From: Gnetum montanum
Lineage: Eukaryota; Streptophyta; Gnetopsida; Gnetales; Gnetaceae
Reading direction: 5' to 3'
Length of the DNA stretch: 64,000 bases
Assembly (NCBI GenBank): GCA_015680685.1
Contig: MNCI01004172.1
Location: 104,181-168,180, forward strand
This document shows positions 1 through 10,343 of the stretch, in pieces; the stretch's first letter is position 1; each line of letters opens with the position of its first letter. A program made the translations under genes and the position numbers. The notes below the pieces were generated by a model. That model ran no database searches. It worked only from the letters and a program-made list of their open reading frames with translations, and had not been told where the DNA came from.

Positions 1-563
1 ATTCTCTATCAAAAGTTTATTAAGTTTCTCAGTTCTAAAAGTGTCCAGCTAGTTCTAAGCAATCTTTGGCACTGTATTTGGAAGGTTTAATACTTCTGAA
101 ATGGCTTGAATAAAGAAATCAACAGTCACACCATAGTTGTTAACGTGGTGCCTTCTTATTTATTGTGCCAAAATTGGTAGGTTTCCCCTAAGTACCAGGC
201 ATTGCTTTTAGAGAGGGTAGGCCATAATGGGGATACTTTGAGGTGATCCCTAACGACCTTCGGAGCAAATTTTGTGAAAGGTCCAAAGTTTAATTCCATA
301 ATTACTATAGTGAATATGGACCTTTCATGAATAGTCTGAACACAATACTAGGGTGGCTTGAGATATCATCCCTATTCAGAAGCTGCAGTAGCTCCTCCTT
401 CTACCTACTTTAATTGTATAGAAGCAGGGTCTTCTTGGTGGATACTAAATGATTGTTCCTCCTGCTCTACATTTTGTTCGGCAGGAACTTGTCCTTCACC
501 TCTCCTAGGTCTTTTGATCACACCTTGAGTAGGACCTTCTTGTTGTCTGCATTTCATTGCCAT
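1..563 (-). pseudogene. ORF3 N-terminal part (conserved extra retrotransposon ORF)
   Basis: The reading starts at an ATG at 563 (MAMKCRQQ...), runs open for about 52 codons to a stop near 408, and continues as recognisable but broken sequence to the window edge. It matches the start of the plus-strand ORF at 22393 in order and spacing. Both begin with Met-Ala, both have a basic KRPR-x-G-type patch near residue 20, an acidic E-x-E-x2 stretch, and further on a block around Y-L-x-E-T-Y (here YLGETYQF, there YLVETYLF). I do not recognise the protein as a known domain. It is downstream of gag in the transcriptional sense. Function is unknown; see the finding on ORF3. Confidence 0.55.
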
Positions 564-2719
564 CTACAATCACACGAGGCTAATCGTTAGTAAGGTTGTT
601 ACCAAAGTTAGGTTATACCTTACTACTTGCCTTAATAGATTTACTTTATTTCCATGTGATATTAATTATTGGAAGAACATGTCCCTGAAAGATTATAATC
701 TTAATTCCTCTTTGCTTAGGTGGTTTCCAAATTTAATTTTCTGGTATAGCTAAGGGGATGAAATTGTTTTTGACACATTCTATTCTTAATTTTACAACTA
801 ATTACCCTTAAAAATATCCTTCGGGCAGTGATGAATTTCAAAAAATTTCTAAAACATTTTTATGCTATTCAGCATGTGCCCCTCCCCTACGACTAAGCTG
901 AACACTCCAGGTTCAAGTAGGTTCAAACGGAATGAAAATCGGAGTACCAACAAGCAAGATATAGGTATAAAAGCAAGGGTCTCACAATCGCAAGTCATAG
1001 AGAAAAATTCGAAAAACTCCCCTATGTGAATAGTGGAAAATGATGGTAAGTGTTGTGGGGGGGTCACATATATATATTTTCATCGAAGTTAGGGCACTTA
1101 GAGAATGTACAAAATTTTTGATATTTTTTTCTTTTGAAATTAAACAATGTAAACTAAGGACATCTAGATGATTGTTAAAGGGTTCCAGTGTAATTCAACT
1201 AGTTTTGAAGGCACAAAAATTATGATGGTGTGGAATTTATCAATAAGGACCTCGGATGCTAGAGAAAAAGGCTATGTGATGGTTCATAGGAACATTGAAT
1301 CAAAGGGATAGTAATAAGGAAAAGAAAATCATTAGCAATATGCTAAGGGTAATAAATGGTGTGTGGAAGATGGGTCCTGAGTGCAAATTACAAAAATTAC
1401 GCAAGTGTGTCCTCCCCAAAGCAGGTTCCAACCTTTAATGCCCTTGCGTAACCACACTTAAAAGTGTCTGTGGGCACTCAAAGGGTTAAATGTAATCCAC
1501 ACTGGTTCCACAAAACACACACATGTAAACATCGTCAGAATGAGGTAAGAATTCTACTTTATACAAGACACGAGCAACAATTACATGAACAGGGAGATGA
1601 GACAAGGTATAGAAGGGATCGTAGAGATTGGGACATGAGGTAACCGACCCAAGGCATAGTGAATCCTACGTGTAAATCATGATTAATGTGTCATTAACCC
1701 GTCATTCCAAGATCAGGACCAAGCCCATTCCTCTAATTAGTGACATCGCATTGTTTCATCCCATGGTGAGCTACTGTGAGAGTACTAGAACAACAAGGTG
1801 TACGATCACTTGGCATTTTTTTCAAGGGAGGAGTGATTTTTGTTTTGTGACACTTTTCTTTGTGTTTTTTTCTCTTTTCTCTCTCCTTTTTTTTGGAATT
1901 GTTGAATCCAAAGAAGCCGCCAACCTTCAGGCATGGGTGCATGCCTTTCCAGTGGGACCCCCTAGAACAACATTGGATTTTTAAGTGCCTTTTGATTACT
2001 CTTACTCCCATTTTTCATTAGATCTACAAGGATCTTAGTACAACCACATTGCGTGATAACTTTCATAGATGTCACCAAAGAGAATCTGCAAGTCTCCTTG
2101 ATGTCACATCTTAATCATTCCCTCTTAGTCCATCCTTCTTCATTCTAGGTATAATGAACATGAAATTAATTTTAAGTTTTAAGAATGTTAAGAATATAAC
2201 TGTACCCTTGAATAGAACCTCTTATTTGTAGAATGGATGAGTGGGTGTAATGGGCTCACTATCCAAATGATTGATCACTTGATACTTGATAACATAGAAC
2301 ACACCTCAACCAACGAGCCACATGAGTGTTTTATTCATAGATGAGATTACTTGTAAAAAGATAAAAAGATCAAAAATACAAAAAGACAAAAATATAAAAT
2401 AAGAAGTTAACAGATGAAAAACTAGAAAACAAAAATTGTAAAATTAAAGAAAATGAAAATAATTTATTAATACTGCTTGTTATTAAAATAGGGGATATCC
2501 CCCATAACTAAATCGTTTAGCATGAAAAGGATTAATAAATTAAAGGTGAGGATCCTTGCATGTTGGAAACATTGAAACTTGGTCATACCTACCCCATTGG
2601 GGTTCACACACTTGATTGTAGTAAGTGTAGTGGGGCAATTTATAAGATTTGGTTCCTAGATAAAGAGTTGACCCACTATGATATTTGGGACTGTAAGCTG
2701 GTATGCAAGGATCAGGATG
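564..2719 (-). other. Non-coding interior of the left element, with pyrimidine tract
   Basis: No gene is seen. On the minus strand 2336-2480 is a pyrimidine-rich tract (A-rich as printed), at the same place as tracts after the coding region in the related elements (20.4, 30.5, 51.1 and 58.4 kb). Positions 1407-1450 hold the conserved block with CTTTGGGGAGGAC on the minus strand, also found in three other elements. The short ORFs here have biased, low-complexity composition and no family similarity. Confidence 0.6.
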
Positions 2720-4510
2720 TCACTCTCCATGGCTGTATTCATTGGGCCATATAGTTGTTGGAGTGTGAGTTGATGGCCTTGATGCAGTAACACGAGGCGT
2801 TGGGTTCGAAGATAAGGATGCATCACAATGTTGGACTTGTGCTGAGTTGGAGGATGCGGTGGCCTTGGAATTGTGTTGTCCCTTCCTATGGTTATGTTTA
2901 AAGAAGGGAAACCTTCGATGTTGAGGAGGTCTCTCACTGCTATTGGCAATAGTAGCACAAGTAATGTTCATGGGTTGTTGCTATGGTACAGACACTTTAG
3001 GAATAGTTGGTGGCGATGTAGAAGGAGGGAAAGGATGAGAATGTTGAAATTTAGGAGAAGTGTAAGGTACACAAGGCAGTGGTTATGTTGAGGACATGGG
3101 CTGATAGTACTAAGGGGAATAATAATGCGGTAAGATATAGTATGTTGACCCAGTTGGGAAAACTAGATGTTGAACTAGATAAGCATTTGGATTCGGATAA
3201 TATGAAGGGTATCTCCATTTTAGGGATGGCTTCCCCCACGACTGGGATTGTTGCCACTGTGATCAAAAAAAATATCTCTGTATGAACTTTTGGTGTAACG
3301 TGTTTCCCCAATGCTCATATAAATGTAACAAGATTGGGCATTAGCCCTTGGGGTGATCGTACAAGCAAATGTTGCATTCATACGTATGANNNNNNNNNNN
3401 NNNNNNNNNNNNNNNNNNNNNNNNNNNNNNNNNNNNNNNNNNNNNNNNNNNNNNNNNNNNNNNNNNNNNNNNNNNNNNNNNNNNNNNNNNNNNNNNNNNN
3501 NNNNNNNNNNNNNNNNNNNNNNNNNNNNNNNNNNNNNNNNNNNNNNNNNNNNNNNNNNNNNNNNNNNNNNNNNNNNNNNNNNNNNNNNNNNNNNNNNNNN
3601 NNNNNNNNNNNNNNNNNNNNNNNNNNNNNNNNNNNNNNNNNNNNNNNNNNNNNNNNNNNNNNNNNNNNNNNNNNNNNNNNNNNNNNNNNNNNNNNNNNNN
3701 NNNNNNNNNNNNNNNNNNNNNNNNNNNNNNNNNNNNNNNNNNNNNNNNNNNNNNNNNNNNNNNNNNNNNNNNNNNNNNNNNNNNNNNNNNNNNNNNNNNN
3801 NNNNNNNNNNNGAGTGTCATAGGAAAGAGCTTGAGTTTTTTCCATCCATTATCAATGTTGTTCCATGCACAAGCATCGTAGAAGGCTCGTAAATGTTGTT
3901 GCAGACCTAATTCATAGCCTCCTAAAAAATTGAAAAAGTTGTTTAAATAGAGTCTGGGTAGGTGGCTCTCTTTACGATGCCTACGGGAGATTCGAACAGC
4001 CTCTTTTATTTGTGTTAGGCTTGTAGTGGCTAGTGGGGGTTCGTCATCATCAAGTAGGTTATTCTTTTGTGCGTTGGAATGATGCTGCCTTTGTTTATGT
4101 TGGCGTTCTTGATTTTCTTTGTGAGCTTGACTTTTAGTTCTACATTGATCCCTTGAAAGATATTCATCCATGTCATAATCTGATGTTGAAGGAGTAGAGG
4201 AAGAGAAGGAATTGTAAAACTCATTATGACTTTTGTAAGTCTTCCAATCACCCCCAAGTAAGTTCTTGTTAGTTATTGAAAAGGTCCTAGGCCTTTTGGG
4301 CCTCCTCATTCTATGGGATGTCTCATCCTTACTAGAGGTGTCAAAGTTGGATGATGAGAGTCTTTGAGTATCATTGGGGTGTTCATAAACATAGAGGACT
4401 CCTACATATGGTTGAGTACTCCAAACTTCTTCTTCATCATCAATTCTGTTGGTTCTCCAATGAATTGCCTCATTAGTGGTTGCGGGATCATAGTCTTGTA
4501 GGAGAGGCAT
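2720..4510 (-). pseudogene. gag, broken by assembly gap and stops
   Basis: Gag structural polyprotein of the left element. The frame opens at an ATG at 4510 just inside the 5' LTR and primer site. The first 110 or so residues are hydrophilic and differ from the N-termini of the gags at 47758 and 61958. Then comes the conserved core near 3830-3950 (LTQIKEAVRI, FYDACAWNNID, KLKLFPM), matching the core at 48650-48840. The gap 3390-3811 removes the middle. To its left the zinc-knuckle-like box CNICLYDHPKG resumes (3340-3380), followed by a Pro/Gln/Ser-rich tail to about 2720. That tail is a low-complexity gag C-terminus as in the relatives. No protease domain is recognised after it. Stops interrupt the tail. 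Confidence 0.7.
3390..3811. other. Assembly gap (422 N)
   Basis: Run of N inside a gag pseudogene. ORFs that cross it are artefacts. The homologous gag segment in the element at 46683-53903 is about 730 bp between the same flanking motifs, so the run length probably does not equal the missing length. Confidence 0.99.
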
Positions 4511-4630
4511 GATTGTGAAACTGTGTGTGAATTCGTATGTGACTTTTTGTAATTATTTCTTCTTAAAAGATATATCATTAATTCCTATACAGCGACCTTG
4601 TATGATATAACTAGTATACGAAACTAGCAT

Positions 4631-4651
4631 CGTCCTCAATAATAGTGCCAA
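4631..4651 (-). promoter_or_regulatory. Primer-binding site (tRNA-Asp-like, decayed)
   Basis: On the minus strand, one base inside the LTR end, the sequence TGGCACTATTATTGAGGAC can be aligned with TGGCACCGTTGCTGGGGAC at 47617. The latter resembles the complement of plant tRNA-Asp 3' ends used by Athila/Tat-like elements. Five mismatches point to an old copy. Confidence 0.65.
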
Positions 4652-5506
4652 TGATGAGTGGTGAGGTACCCCTACACTCAACCATACGAATACGAGCGTA
4701 ATCACGCATGATTCGGTCGAACTCCGTAGATGGGCTAGTTATGGTATCTAGACATTTACACATAGGTCATAATTCACTATCTTCCCACCTGGACTAGTAT
4801 TATCTTTGTCATGTATGGTTTAGTCCAAAGTGAGGCATATGATGTGTTTCTACACTAGTACTACTCCTAAGTATGATGGAAAATAATATTAATTAAACTA
4901 GGGGAGAGAGAGAGAGAGAATCTAACTAGCCTAAGTGCAATGAGTATTCATTCCTTAATCATCTGTACACATCTTGAACCTCGTGCATGACTACCATTTG
5001 GATTACCAAGCGCATGGCCTAAGTACGCTACTGGGTTACCAAGTAATCACACTTGAATGGTCGTGATTAAGTCATACTCATTTCATGTTTAACAAGAGTT
5101 TAGGATGAAGAAATATTAACTATGAAAGTAATAAAGAAAAATAGCAATTAATTAATTAAACTAAGTGAATGCTACAATGATGAAGTAATCACTCTTTATT
5201 GCCATTCATGTGCGTGTCCAAGTACGTCACACTCAAATAAAGGTTCCATACAATTACAATCACCACACTGCGGGCATGCACTGGGAGGAAAGGGTTGAGA
5301 GAAATCTAAGCTTAAAAAACTTATAATAAAATCTAAGAACTAAGTCCTAGAACAAGGAAATCCTCCTCTTATTTATAGAAATTGAGGCAGGTCGCAATAT
5401 CGTGTATGCGATATCACAGTAGCCACGATATCGTAGTTGCTGTGATATCGCAGCTGCTATGATATCACAGTTACAATATCATAGCCAGCAAATTCATAAC
5501 TCATCA
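4652..5506 (-). repeat. 5' LTR of the left element
   Basis: An 855-bp LTR on the minus strand, printed as TGATGAGTGGTGAGGTACC... and ending ...CTCATCA. It shares the conserved R/U5-like blocks of the other LTRs (a polyadenylation-type AATAAAG region, and the tail around CATACGAA and GGGGTACC). Near 5395-5490 it carries a cluster of GATATC palindromes in the U3 part, as in the LTRs at 43.6, 46.7, 53.0, 56.5 and 62.9 kb. Confidence 0.85.
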
Positions 5507-5936
5507 ATAGAGGAGGTTGAGGTTTCTACCTCAGCTAATGAAGAATGTGACATATGCTAATATGAATTTCTAAAGGGTTGTTTCCCAACTCTATCACAAC
5601 TGTAGGAATCTAGGGTATACGTCTTAAACCCAAAATTGATGAAAAGGCAAGCACCTAGAATGTTGCCTTATCTACAAGGCAACTACTAGCAATTCCACCA
5701 ACAATATTACCACCTAAGTGGGATATCATTGTAGCCTCAAGACTACTATCAGTAGTTTCATAACCCATAATTGTGGAGGATGCCACAACTAAGATAGCAA
5801 TATCCTTACTAATAGCAATATCCATAAGGATACTATGTCTAATAGCTAGTGTTATCAAGTGGCTCTACTATCCACACATATTCTCATCATTACTATCCTT
5901 TTAAATATTATAAAAATGTCACTCCATAAGCCAAAT
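5507..5936 (+). pseudogene. gag C-terminal fragment (plus strand) of the host gypsy element
   Basis: This reads on the plus strand as a gag zinc-knuckle-like region and Gln/Tyr-rich tail: ECDIC-x-YEFLKGCFP, then VYVLNPKL, PRMLPYLQGN, MPQLR-x-QYPY, GYYV and SHHYYPFKYY. The same order occurs at 49540-49900 and at 28720-29090. Several stops, mostly TAG, break it. Its left side is cut by the LTR element ending at 5506 and its right side by the insertion starting at 5937. I infer that it belongs to the same plus-strand element as the protease-integrase segment at 16.5-20.3 kb, because it supplies the missing upstream part in the right orientation. Confidence 0.7.
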
Positions 5937-6440
5937 TGTAATGTCCCCATTTTTGAATGGTATCGTTGCATAACAAAGATGGTGTCTCATCATAACTACT
6001 ATATATTTATAATATATATCTATTATTTGCCTGAGAGAATCTTATATATTTTACAAATTAATAAAATCTTAAATTGATTCATTGAGAATTGATATTCATA
6101 TTGAAAACCAAAATCAAAATGACTGTACATTATTCAATAATAATTTTTTGTAAAAATTTTTATTAATTTGATTCATAGTGTTTTTTTTTTCATGACATGG
6201 ACTTTACATCGTGTTTTTTTCCATGGCATGGACTTTCCATCACTTTTTTTTCCATCAATTTTTTCTGCATCGTGGGATCTTACATGGTGGATGATGTGGA
6301 GGGCAACAAAATACACTCCCCCTCCCCCCATCGTGCCATATGTATTGGCCTCTCAACCAAAATAACAAGACCCAAAAGAGCAAGTTGTAATTAAGACTTA
6401 AACAACCATGTTGTAATAATGGACATGTCTCTTGAGGTAA
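5937..6440 (+). repeat. Left arm: inverted copy of the LTR start
   Basis: Bases 5937-5997 match the reverse complement of 8609-8669 with about eight differences. A second block around 6385-6440 (GTAATTAAGAC, TTGTAAT, GGACATGTCTCTTGA) matches the reverse complement of about 8520-8570. Between the blocks the left arm has roughly 300 extra bases containing repeated CATGGACTTTxCATC units, probably an insertion. Confidence 0.65.
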
Positions 6441-6550
6441 AGTTTGAAGGTGAGGCAACATAGTGATGTGGTGTAGCCACAAGGTAATGAGGTAGGGTGG
6501 TGTGGTTGCAAGTAGATGATGAGGAGTTGCAGAGGATGACAACATGTAGC

Positions 6551-6748
6551 AAGCATTAAGGCCATTACAGGGGCCTAAATGGCCCCAAGGCTACAAGTCC
6601 TTGTAAGGGACTGCATGGTCCTTAATGGGTCAATGTAGCCCTCATGCAGGGCTATGTAGCACTGTATGGGGCTGTGCAACCCTTGATAGGCTAGCATAGC
6701 CCCATGCAGAGCTACACAAGCCCTTGTAGTTCCTCATAGCCCTCTACA
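6551..6748. repeat. GC-rich degenerate repeat with self-complementary units
   Basis: About 200 bp built from variants of words such as GGGCTATGTAGC, AGGGCTA, TAGCCC, CCCTTGTAG and GGGGCTGTG. Direct and inverted copies alternate, so the stretch can fold on itself. It stands out from very AT-rich surroundings. Confidence 0.5.
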
Positions 6749-6844
6749 AAGTTTATTCATTTTTTATTTTTTTATAATAATAATTATTATTATTATATTT
6801 TTTAAGTGTATATATATATATATAGCCCACAATGTAATAATTGA

Positions 6845-6935
6845 GATAATAACCCTAGTGGCTAACATATGAAACTTTAGGATTTTAGTTTAACAACTAG
6901 AAGTTCTTGGGTTCAATTCCAAGCCAAACATTATG
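6845..6935 (+). repeat. tRNA-like SINE-type fragment
   Basis: Contains GGGTTCAATTCCAAGCC, close to a Pol III B box (GGTTCNANTCC), preceded by a GTGGCTAACATATG segment resembling an A-box region. It is similar in layout to the repeats at 33.0, 35.0, 35.6, 40.9 and 42.9 kb. It is too diverged to be a tRNA gene. Confidence 0.4.
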
Positions 6936-8095
6936 CTTATTTTATTTTTTTATTTTTTTATTCCACCCTTCCTTGGTGGTTGACATGATGGTTTGGTGAA
7001 TGATAGGGAATGAATTTGGTTGGATGAGGGAAGATTCCAAGTTTATTTTTAAACCCTAAAATGTTTGAATTTTTTTAAATAAATATTTAATAATTTATTA
7101 TTTTTAAAATGAACGCATAATAAGAAACTTTGAATAGTGGTATCTCCTAAACCATAAGTCCAATCAGGACAAAATTTGTACTGTTGGAATTATCTCAGTG
7201 AGTACTATGCATTAGGCACAGTCTTAGGGTCAAAAACTACATTGGATTTTCAGGAATTAAGAGGTTAAAATAATCCAATTTTATCAAACTAACATTACTA
7301 GGATGACATATGGGTTGAGGACTTCTAAGATAACTTGTTTTTAATTATAAATGATATACTAACTCATGGACAAGAATATGATACATATATCTTACAATTT
7401 TGCAAATGATGTAGGCCTAGGCTTTATGCCTAGTGAGGTACTAAGAAGAACATTATGATAACATCACTTTCTAAGTATTGGTTTTTGTATGAGTCTCATG
7501 GTAATAATCCTTATTGGTTAAGTAATAATGAGATAATATTATGACTAGGTTAATTTTCTTAATCTTACTAATGTATTTACAAGTATGAGGTAAGGATAGG
7601 TAATGCTGAGTTACAAGGGTTGGGTGCTTCAGGGTAATAAGTCTTGACTTAAGCCATAGTTACTAATCTTTGAGGATAATTTAACAATGATCTTAATCAA
7701 TTAACAATCTAATAATATTACAAGATGGATAAGAGTTACTTGGATTGGTGTATCCTTGTCTTACCAATGTCCCTTATAGTTGATGTACATTGTTGAAGCA
7801 TATTTGGATCTCTTGCTTGATAACATCCATGAAAATCACTTATGAATAAATATTGTTAGTTGATAGGGTTCATTTTGAACATGATGCACGTTCATGGTTC
7901 TCTCATAGAAGTATGGTCCTAGAATCCATTGTCCATGGAAATTACTAGAAGGGTATTGCCTAGCTTATATGGATTACATGAATATGATGCCCATCTCATG
8001 GTGGTGTTCTATACTCTTCCTGGATCGTGGCTCCTTAATTTATCATCAAATTATAGCTAGCCCTTCATTATGATTGGCCCTTGGGTCATGATTTT

Positions 8096-8106
8096 CTCTA
8101 ATACCA
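8096..8106 (-). promoter_or_regulatory. Primer-binding site (tRNA-Met-like)
   Basis: On the minus strand TGGTATTAGAG lies two bases inside the end of the LTR 8109-8669. It matches the initiator tRNA-Met primer-site consensus TGGTATCAGAG at 10 of 11 positions. This supports the LTR interpretation of the right arm. Confidence 0.6.
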
Positions 8107-8108
8107 AA

Positions 8109-8669
8109 TGTGGCATCCCATTTCCATATGTTTTGGCAAACATCAAATATACAATATATTAGACATTATACATAAAAAGATAATATGGCAAATGTCAAAT
8201 ATATGTAACATTCAACATTATGCATAAAGAAAAATAAAAGGAAAAAGATAAATAATGCTTTATTAACACAAAATAGTGTATCTAGGTCATGCCCTAAGCA
8301 TTCCTTGGGGTTATCTTCCTTCAACATATATCCCTTAAAGGCTATCCAACACTGCCACCATGGTTAGACCTATCACTGACCAAAAGAGATGGTTAGTCTT
8401 CTTCCTATCCCACTTCACCTAGCACCTATTACTCACCTTCATAAGCTCCACAACTTCATGCTAATATGAACTCTAATGCCTAGGTATAAATACCTTAGGT
8501 TAAACCCCCAAATATCACATCAAGAGACATGTCCAATATTACAACACACCCTTTTGGGTCTTAATTACAAACTTTCCTTTTAATTCTTGTTACAATAATC
8601 ACATCATTAGTTATGTAGAGATACCATCTTTGTTATGCAACAGCACCATTCAAAAATAGGAACATTACA
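8109..8669 (-). repeat. LTR (right arm of the inverted insertion)
   Basis: A 561-bp LTR on the minus strand with TG...CA ends (TGTAATG... to ...GGGATGCCACA), followed by a primer-binding site. Its 3' part contains AATAAAGC and T-rich sequence typical of a polyadenylation region. It belongs to a different family from the TGATGAG LTRs of the window. Confidence 0.65.
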
Positions 8670-9863
8670 CAAATATTCCTCCATAGATACTCCTCACCAC
8701 TCATGGTGGAGTAGGTTCACTCCATAATTAAATCATCTTCAATCCACTAAATCTAGATATTATGCAAAGATAAATTTATTTACTAGAAAAATAAGAAAAC
8801 TAGCTATCTTCAATTAAATTATTCAAAGATTACAATAAAATTCACACAACCTAGAAGCATCCAAAAACCTATCACTCTCAAATGATATTACAGAGAATGA
8901 GCTCTACAATCACACAATGGTTGTTCTTAATGCAAGACACAACCAAGAAAAATGTCTCCCATAACCAAGACTAATATATCAACTCACAAGTGAGATACAA
9001 GAGAATAGAACACATGGATCAACATACCACAAGCTAATCTTAGAGCTGCAATCACCTATTACACTCATCTAATGTGCTCATTCAATCTTTCTTGCCTAAT
9101 TCTCCTTGCATACCAACTCTCCTCCTTACTTATGGATGAAGGCATACATATTTATAAAGATCCAAAACCCTAGGAAGCTTTCTATTTGCCTCCCTAGATG
9201 TTTCCCACATGGATCTAGAGTCTTTTGGATTTTTTCCAATCACAAAACCATGTTAAAGCTTTTCTTCTTTTTTGACATAAACATCTCTAGTATCATGTAC
9301 ATGTCTCATATGAGAGCTCTATTCTTGGGAGAGATGTCTATTATTTTTAAGAGATGTCTTCTCTAAACTAGAGACATCTACACTTTAGGAGAGATATCCT
9401 TAAGGAGATGCCTATCTTTCTAAGGAGACATCTTCTATGAAAGCCTTACTCTTGGGAGGGACATCTACTATTTTTGGGAGATGTTTTCTATGTACTAAAT
9501 ACATCTTCACTTTTAAATAGGTGTCTTTCATTTTGCAAAGACTTCTATCCTAAAGGTGACAAAAATGAAAATGCTTGTTTTGATGCTAGGAGCCTTCAGA
9601 TGCCTCCCAACAAGTTCTTGTAGACTTTGGAACCTCCTAAACTAATCAAAATAAGACAAAAATACCTCCAAATATATCAAAACATCCAAGAATTTTCATC
9701 ATAAAAATTCAACACAAAAACTAGACACATGCATCAAAGTCTTGCTCAAGTGTGAAACCTATGAAAACAGCTTGTAGGCTAAGTAGAACCTCAACAACAC
9801 GTAGTAAGGGTGCCAACCCTACATCCACCCCTAACTTTTGGAAAGAAAAGAACCTCAACAATA
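8670..9863. other. Unassigned sequence between the inverted insertion and the viral block
   Basis: No gene is seen on either strand. The first bases may continue the disrupted gag host element, but no convincing similarity was found. TTTATAAAG-type words occur near 9150. A degenerate tandem duplication lies at 9312-9560. The left boundary of the viral block is not defined and could lie within this stretch. Confidence 0.4.
9312..9560. repeat. Degenerate tandem duplication, period about 127 bp
   Basis: The segment from about 9312 (GAGAGCTCTATTCTTGGGAG) is echoed from about 9439 (AAGCCTTACTCTTGGGAGG), with the core CTTGGGA at 9324 and 9451. Both copies are full of GAGATGTCT-like words in direct and inverted form. 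Confidence 0.5.
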
Positions 9864-9876
9864 GGCTCCAATACCA
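9864..9876 (-). promoter_or_regulatory. tRNA-Met-type primer-binding site of the caulimovirid
   Basis: Minus-strand TGGTATTGGAGCC matches the TGGTATCAGAGCC primer site of caulimovirids at 11 of 13 positions. It lies about 360 bp downstream of the minus-strand TATA box, which is a sensible leader position. Confidence 0.6.
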
Positions 9877-9880
9877 TTCT

Positions 9881-10000
9881 TCGAAGAACGTAGCATTTAC
9901 ACATAGAAACAACTAAAAGAAGATGCACATAATGTCACATTCAAAGCACGCAGCATTTACACATAGAAACAACTCAAATAAGATGCACAAAATGTTACAA
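9881..10000. repeat. 60-bp tandem duplication next to the viral primer site
   Basis: Units 9881-9940 and 9941-10000 share the segment GCATTTACACATAGAAACAA and the rest of the unit with few changes. They lie between the TATA box and the primer site on the minus strand, so in the predicted leader. Confidence 0.75.
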
Positions 10001-10227
10001 CAACATGCACATACACTTTATTAAGCAAACATTTTTATAGAATTTCTAAAAGGAATGCTTGATCTTGAGCTATGTGCATCAAAGATTGATATCTCTTTCA
10101 GGTAGGAGAGAATGCTTAGTTCCTAAGCAAAGCACTTCAAGAAACTGATATCTTCTCCTAATTATACTCACACTGACTCTAGGATTTGGATGATTCACAA
10201 TCTTTGATTGATTTACAAACTCCACAC

Positions 10228-10243
10228 CCTTCTATTTATACTA
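10228..10243 (-). promoter_or_regulatory. TATA box of the viral intergenic region
   Basis: Minus-strand AGTATAAATAGAAGGG, located after the last viral ORF and upstream of the primer site, as expected for the pregenomic RNA promoter. Predicted from sequence only. Confidence 0.5.
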
Positions 10244-10343
10244 GATTTCTACTGACTTATTTAGTGCATGCTAGTTAGGATGAAATGATGACACTCCACT
10301 ATAAGGCTACGGCAGATTCCAAAAGATTGAGTGGCCGACATAT

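Larger units (their letters stand above)
1..5506 (-). mobile_element. Gag+ORF3 Ty3/gypsy-type LTR element, 3' end beyond the window
   Basis: This is a minus-strand LTR retrotransposon. Reading leftward: 5' LTR (4652-5506), primer-binding site, gag broken by an assembly gap, a pyrimidine-rich tract, a conserved non-coding block, and the start of ORF3 at the window edge. No reverse transcriptase or integrase similarity is seen between gag and ORF3, so it looks like an internal deletion derivative that depended on a helper. The right end abuts a plus-strand gag fragment at 5507, so it inserted into another gypsy element. The expected right-hand target duplication would be ATAGA (5507-5511), but the left copy lies outside the window. 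Family identity rests on the TGATGAG...CTCATCA ends and on gag similarity to the elements at 26.9, 47.8 and 60 kb. Confidence 0.8.
6441..8095. other. Non-coding interior of the inverted insertion
   Basis: No gene is recognised. It contains a GC-rich degenerate repeat (6551-6748), an AT-rich stretch with TATATA and ATT runs (6755-6830), a tRNA-like repeat (about 6845-6935), and then unremarkable AT-rich sequence without coding similarity on either strand. Confidence 0.5.
5937..8669. mobile_element. Insertion with inverted LTR-like ends and CAAAT duplication
   Basis: The segment begins TGTAATGTCCCCATTTTTG and ends with the inverted counterpart (CAAAAATAGGAACATTACA). It is flanked by identical CAAAT at 5932-5936 and 8670-8674, which marks it as one insertion event. 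The right end is a recognisable LTR in minus orientation with an initiator-tRNA-Met-like primer site next to it. The left end matches the start of that LTR but points the other way. No protein-coding similarity was found inside. Normal LTR elements have direct, not inverted, LTRs. It could be a rearranged LTR element or a foldback-type transposon. Confidence 0.65.

Noticed and set aside
3334-3892. Several ORFs of 155-179 codons around the N run
   Set aside because: They exist only because unknown bases contain no stop. Only the minus-strand gag flanks have homology.
4899-4920. GA microsatellite as a separate feature
   Set aside because: It is part of the LTR. Other family LTRs have similar purine-rich stretches at the same place.
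6845-6935. Possible tRNA gene
   Set aside because: Only a B-box-like segment is good. No acceptor-stem pairing or complete cloverleaf could be drawn, and similar sequences recur as dispersed repeats.
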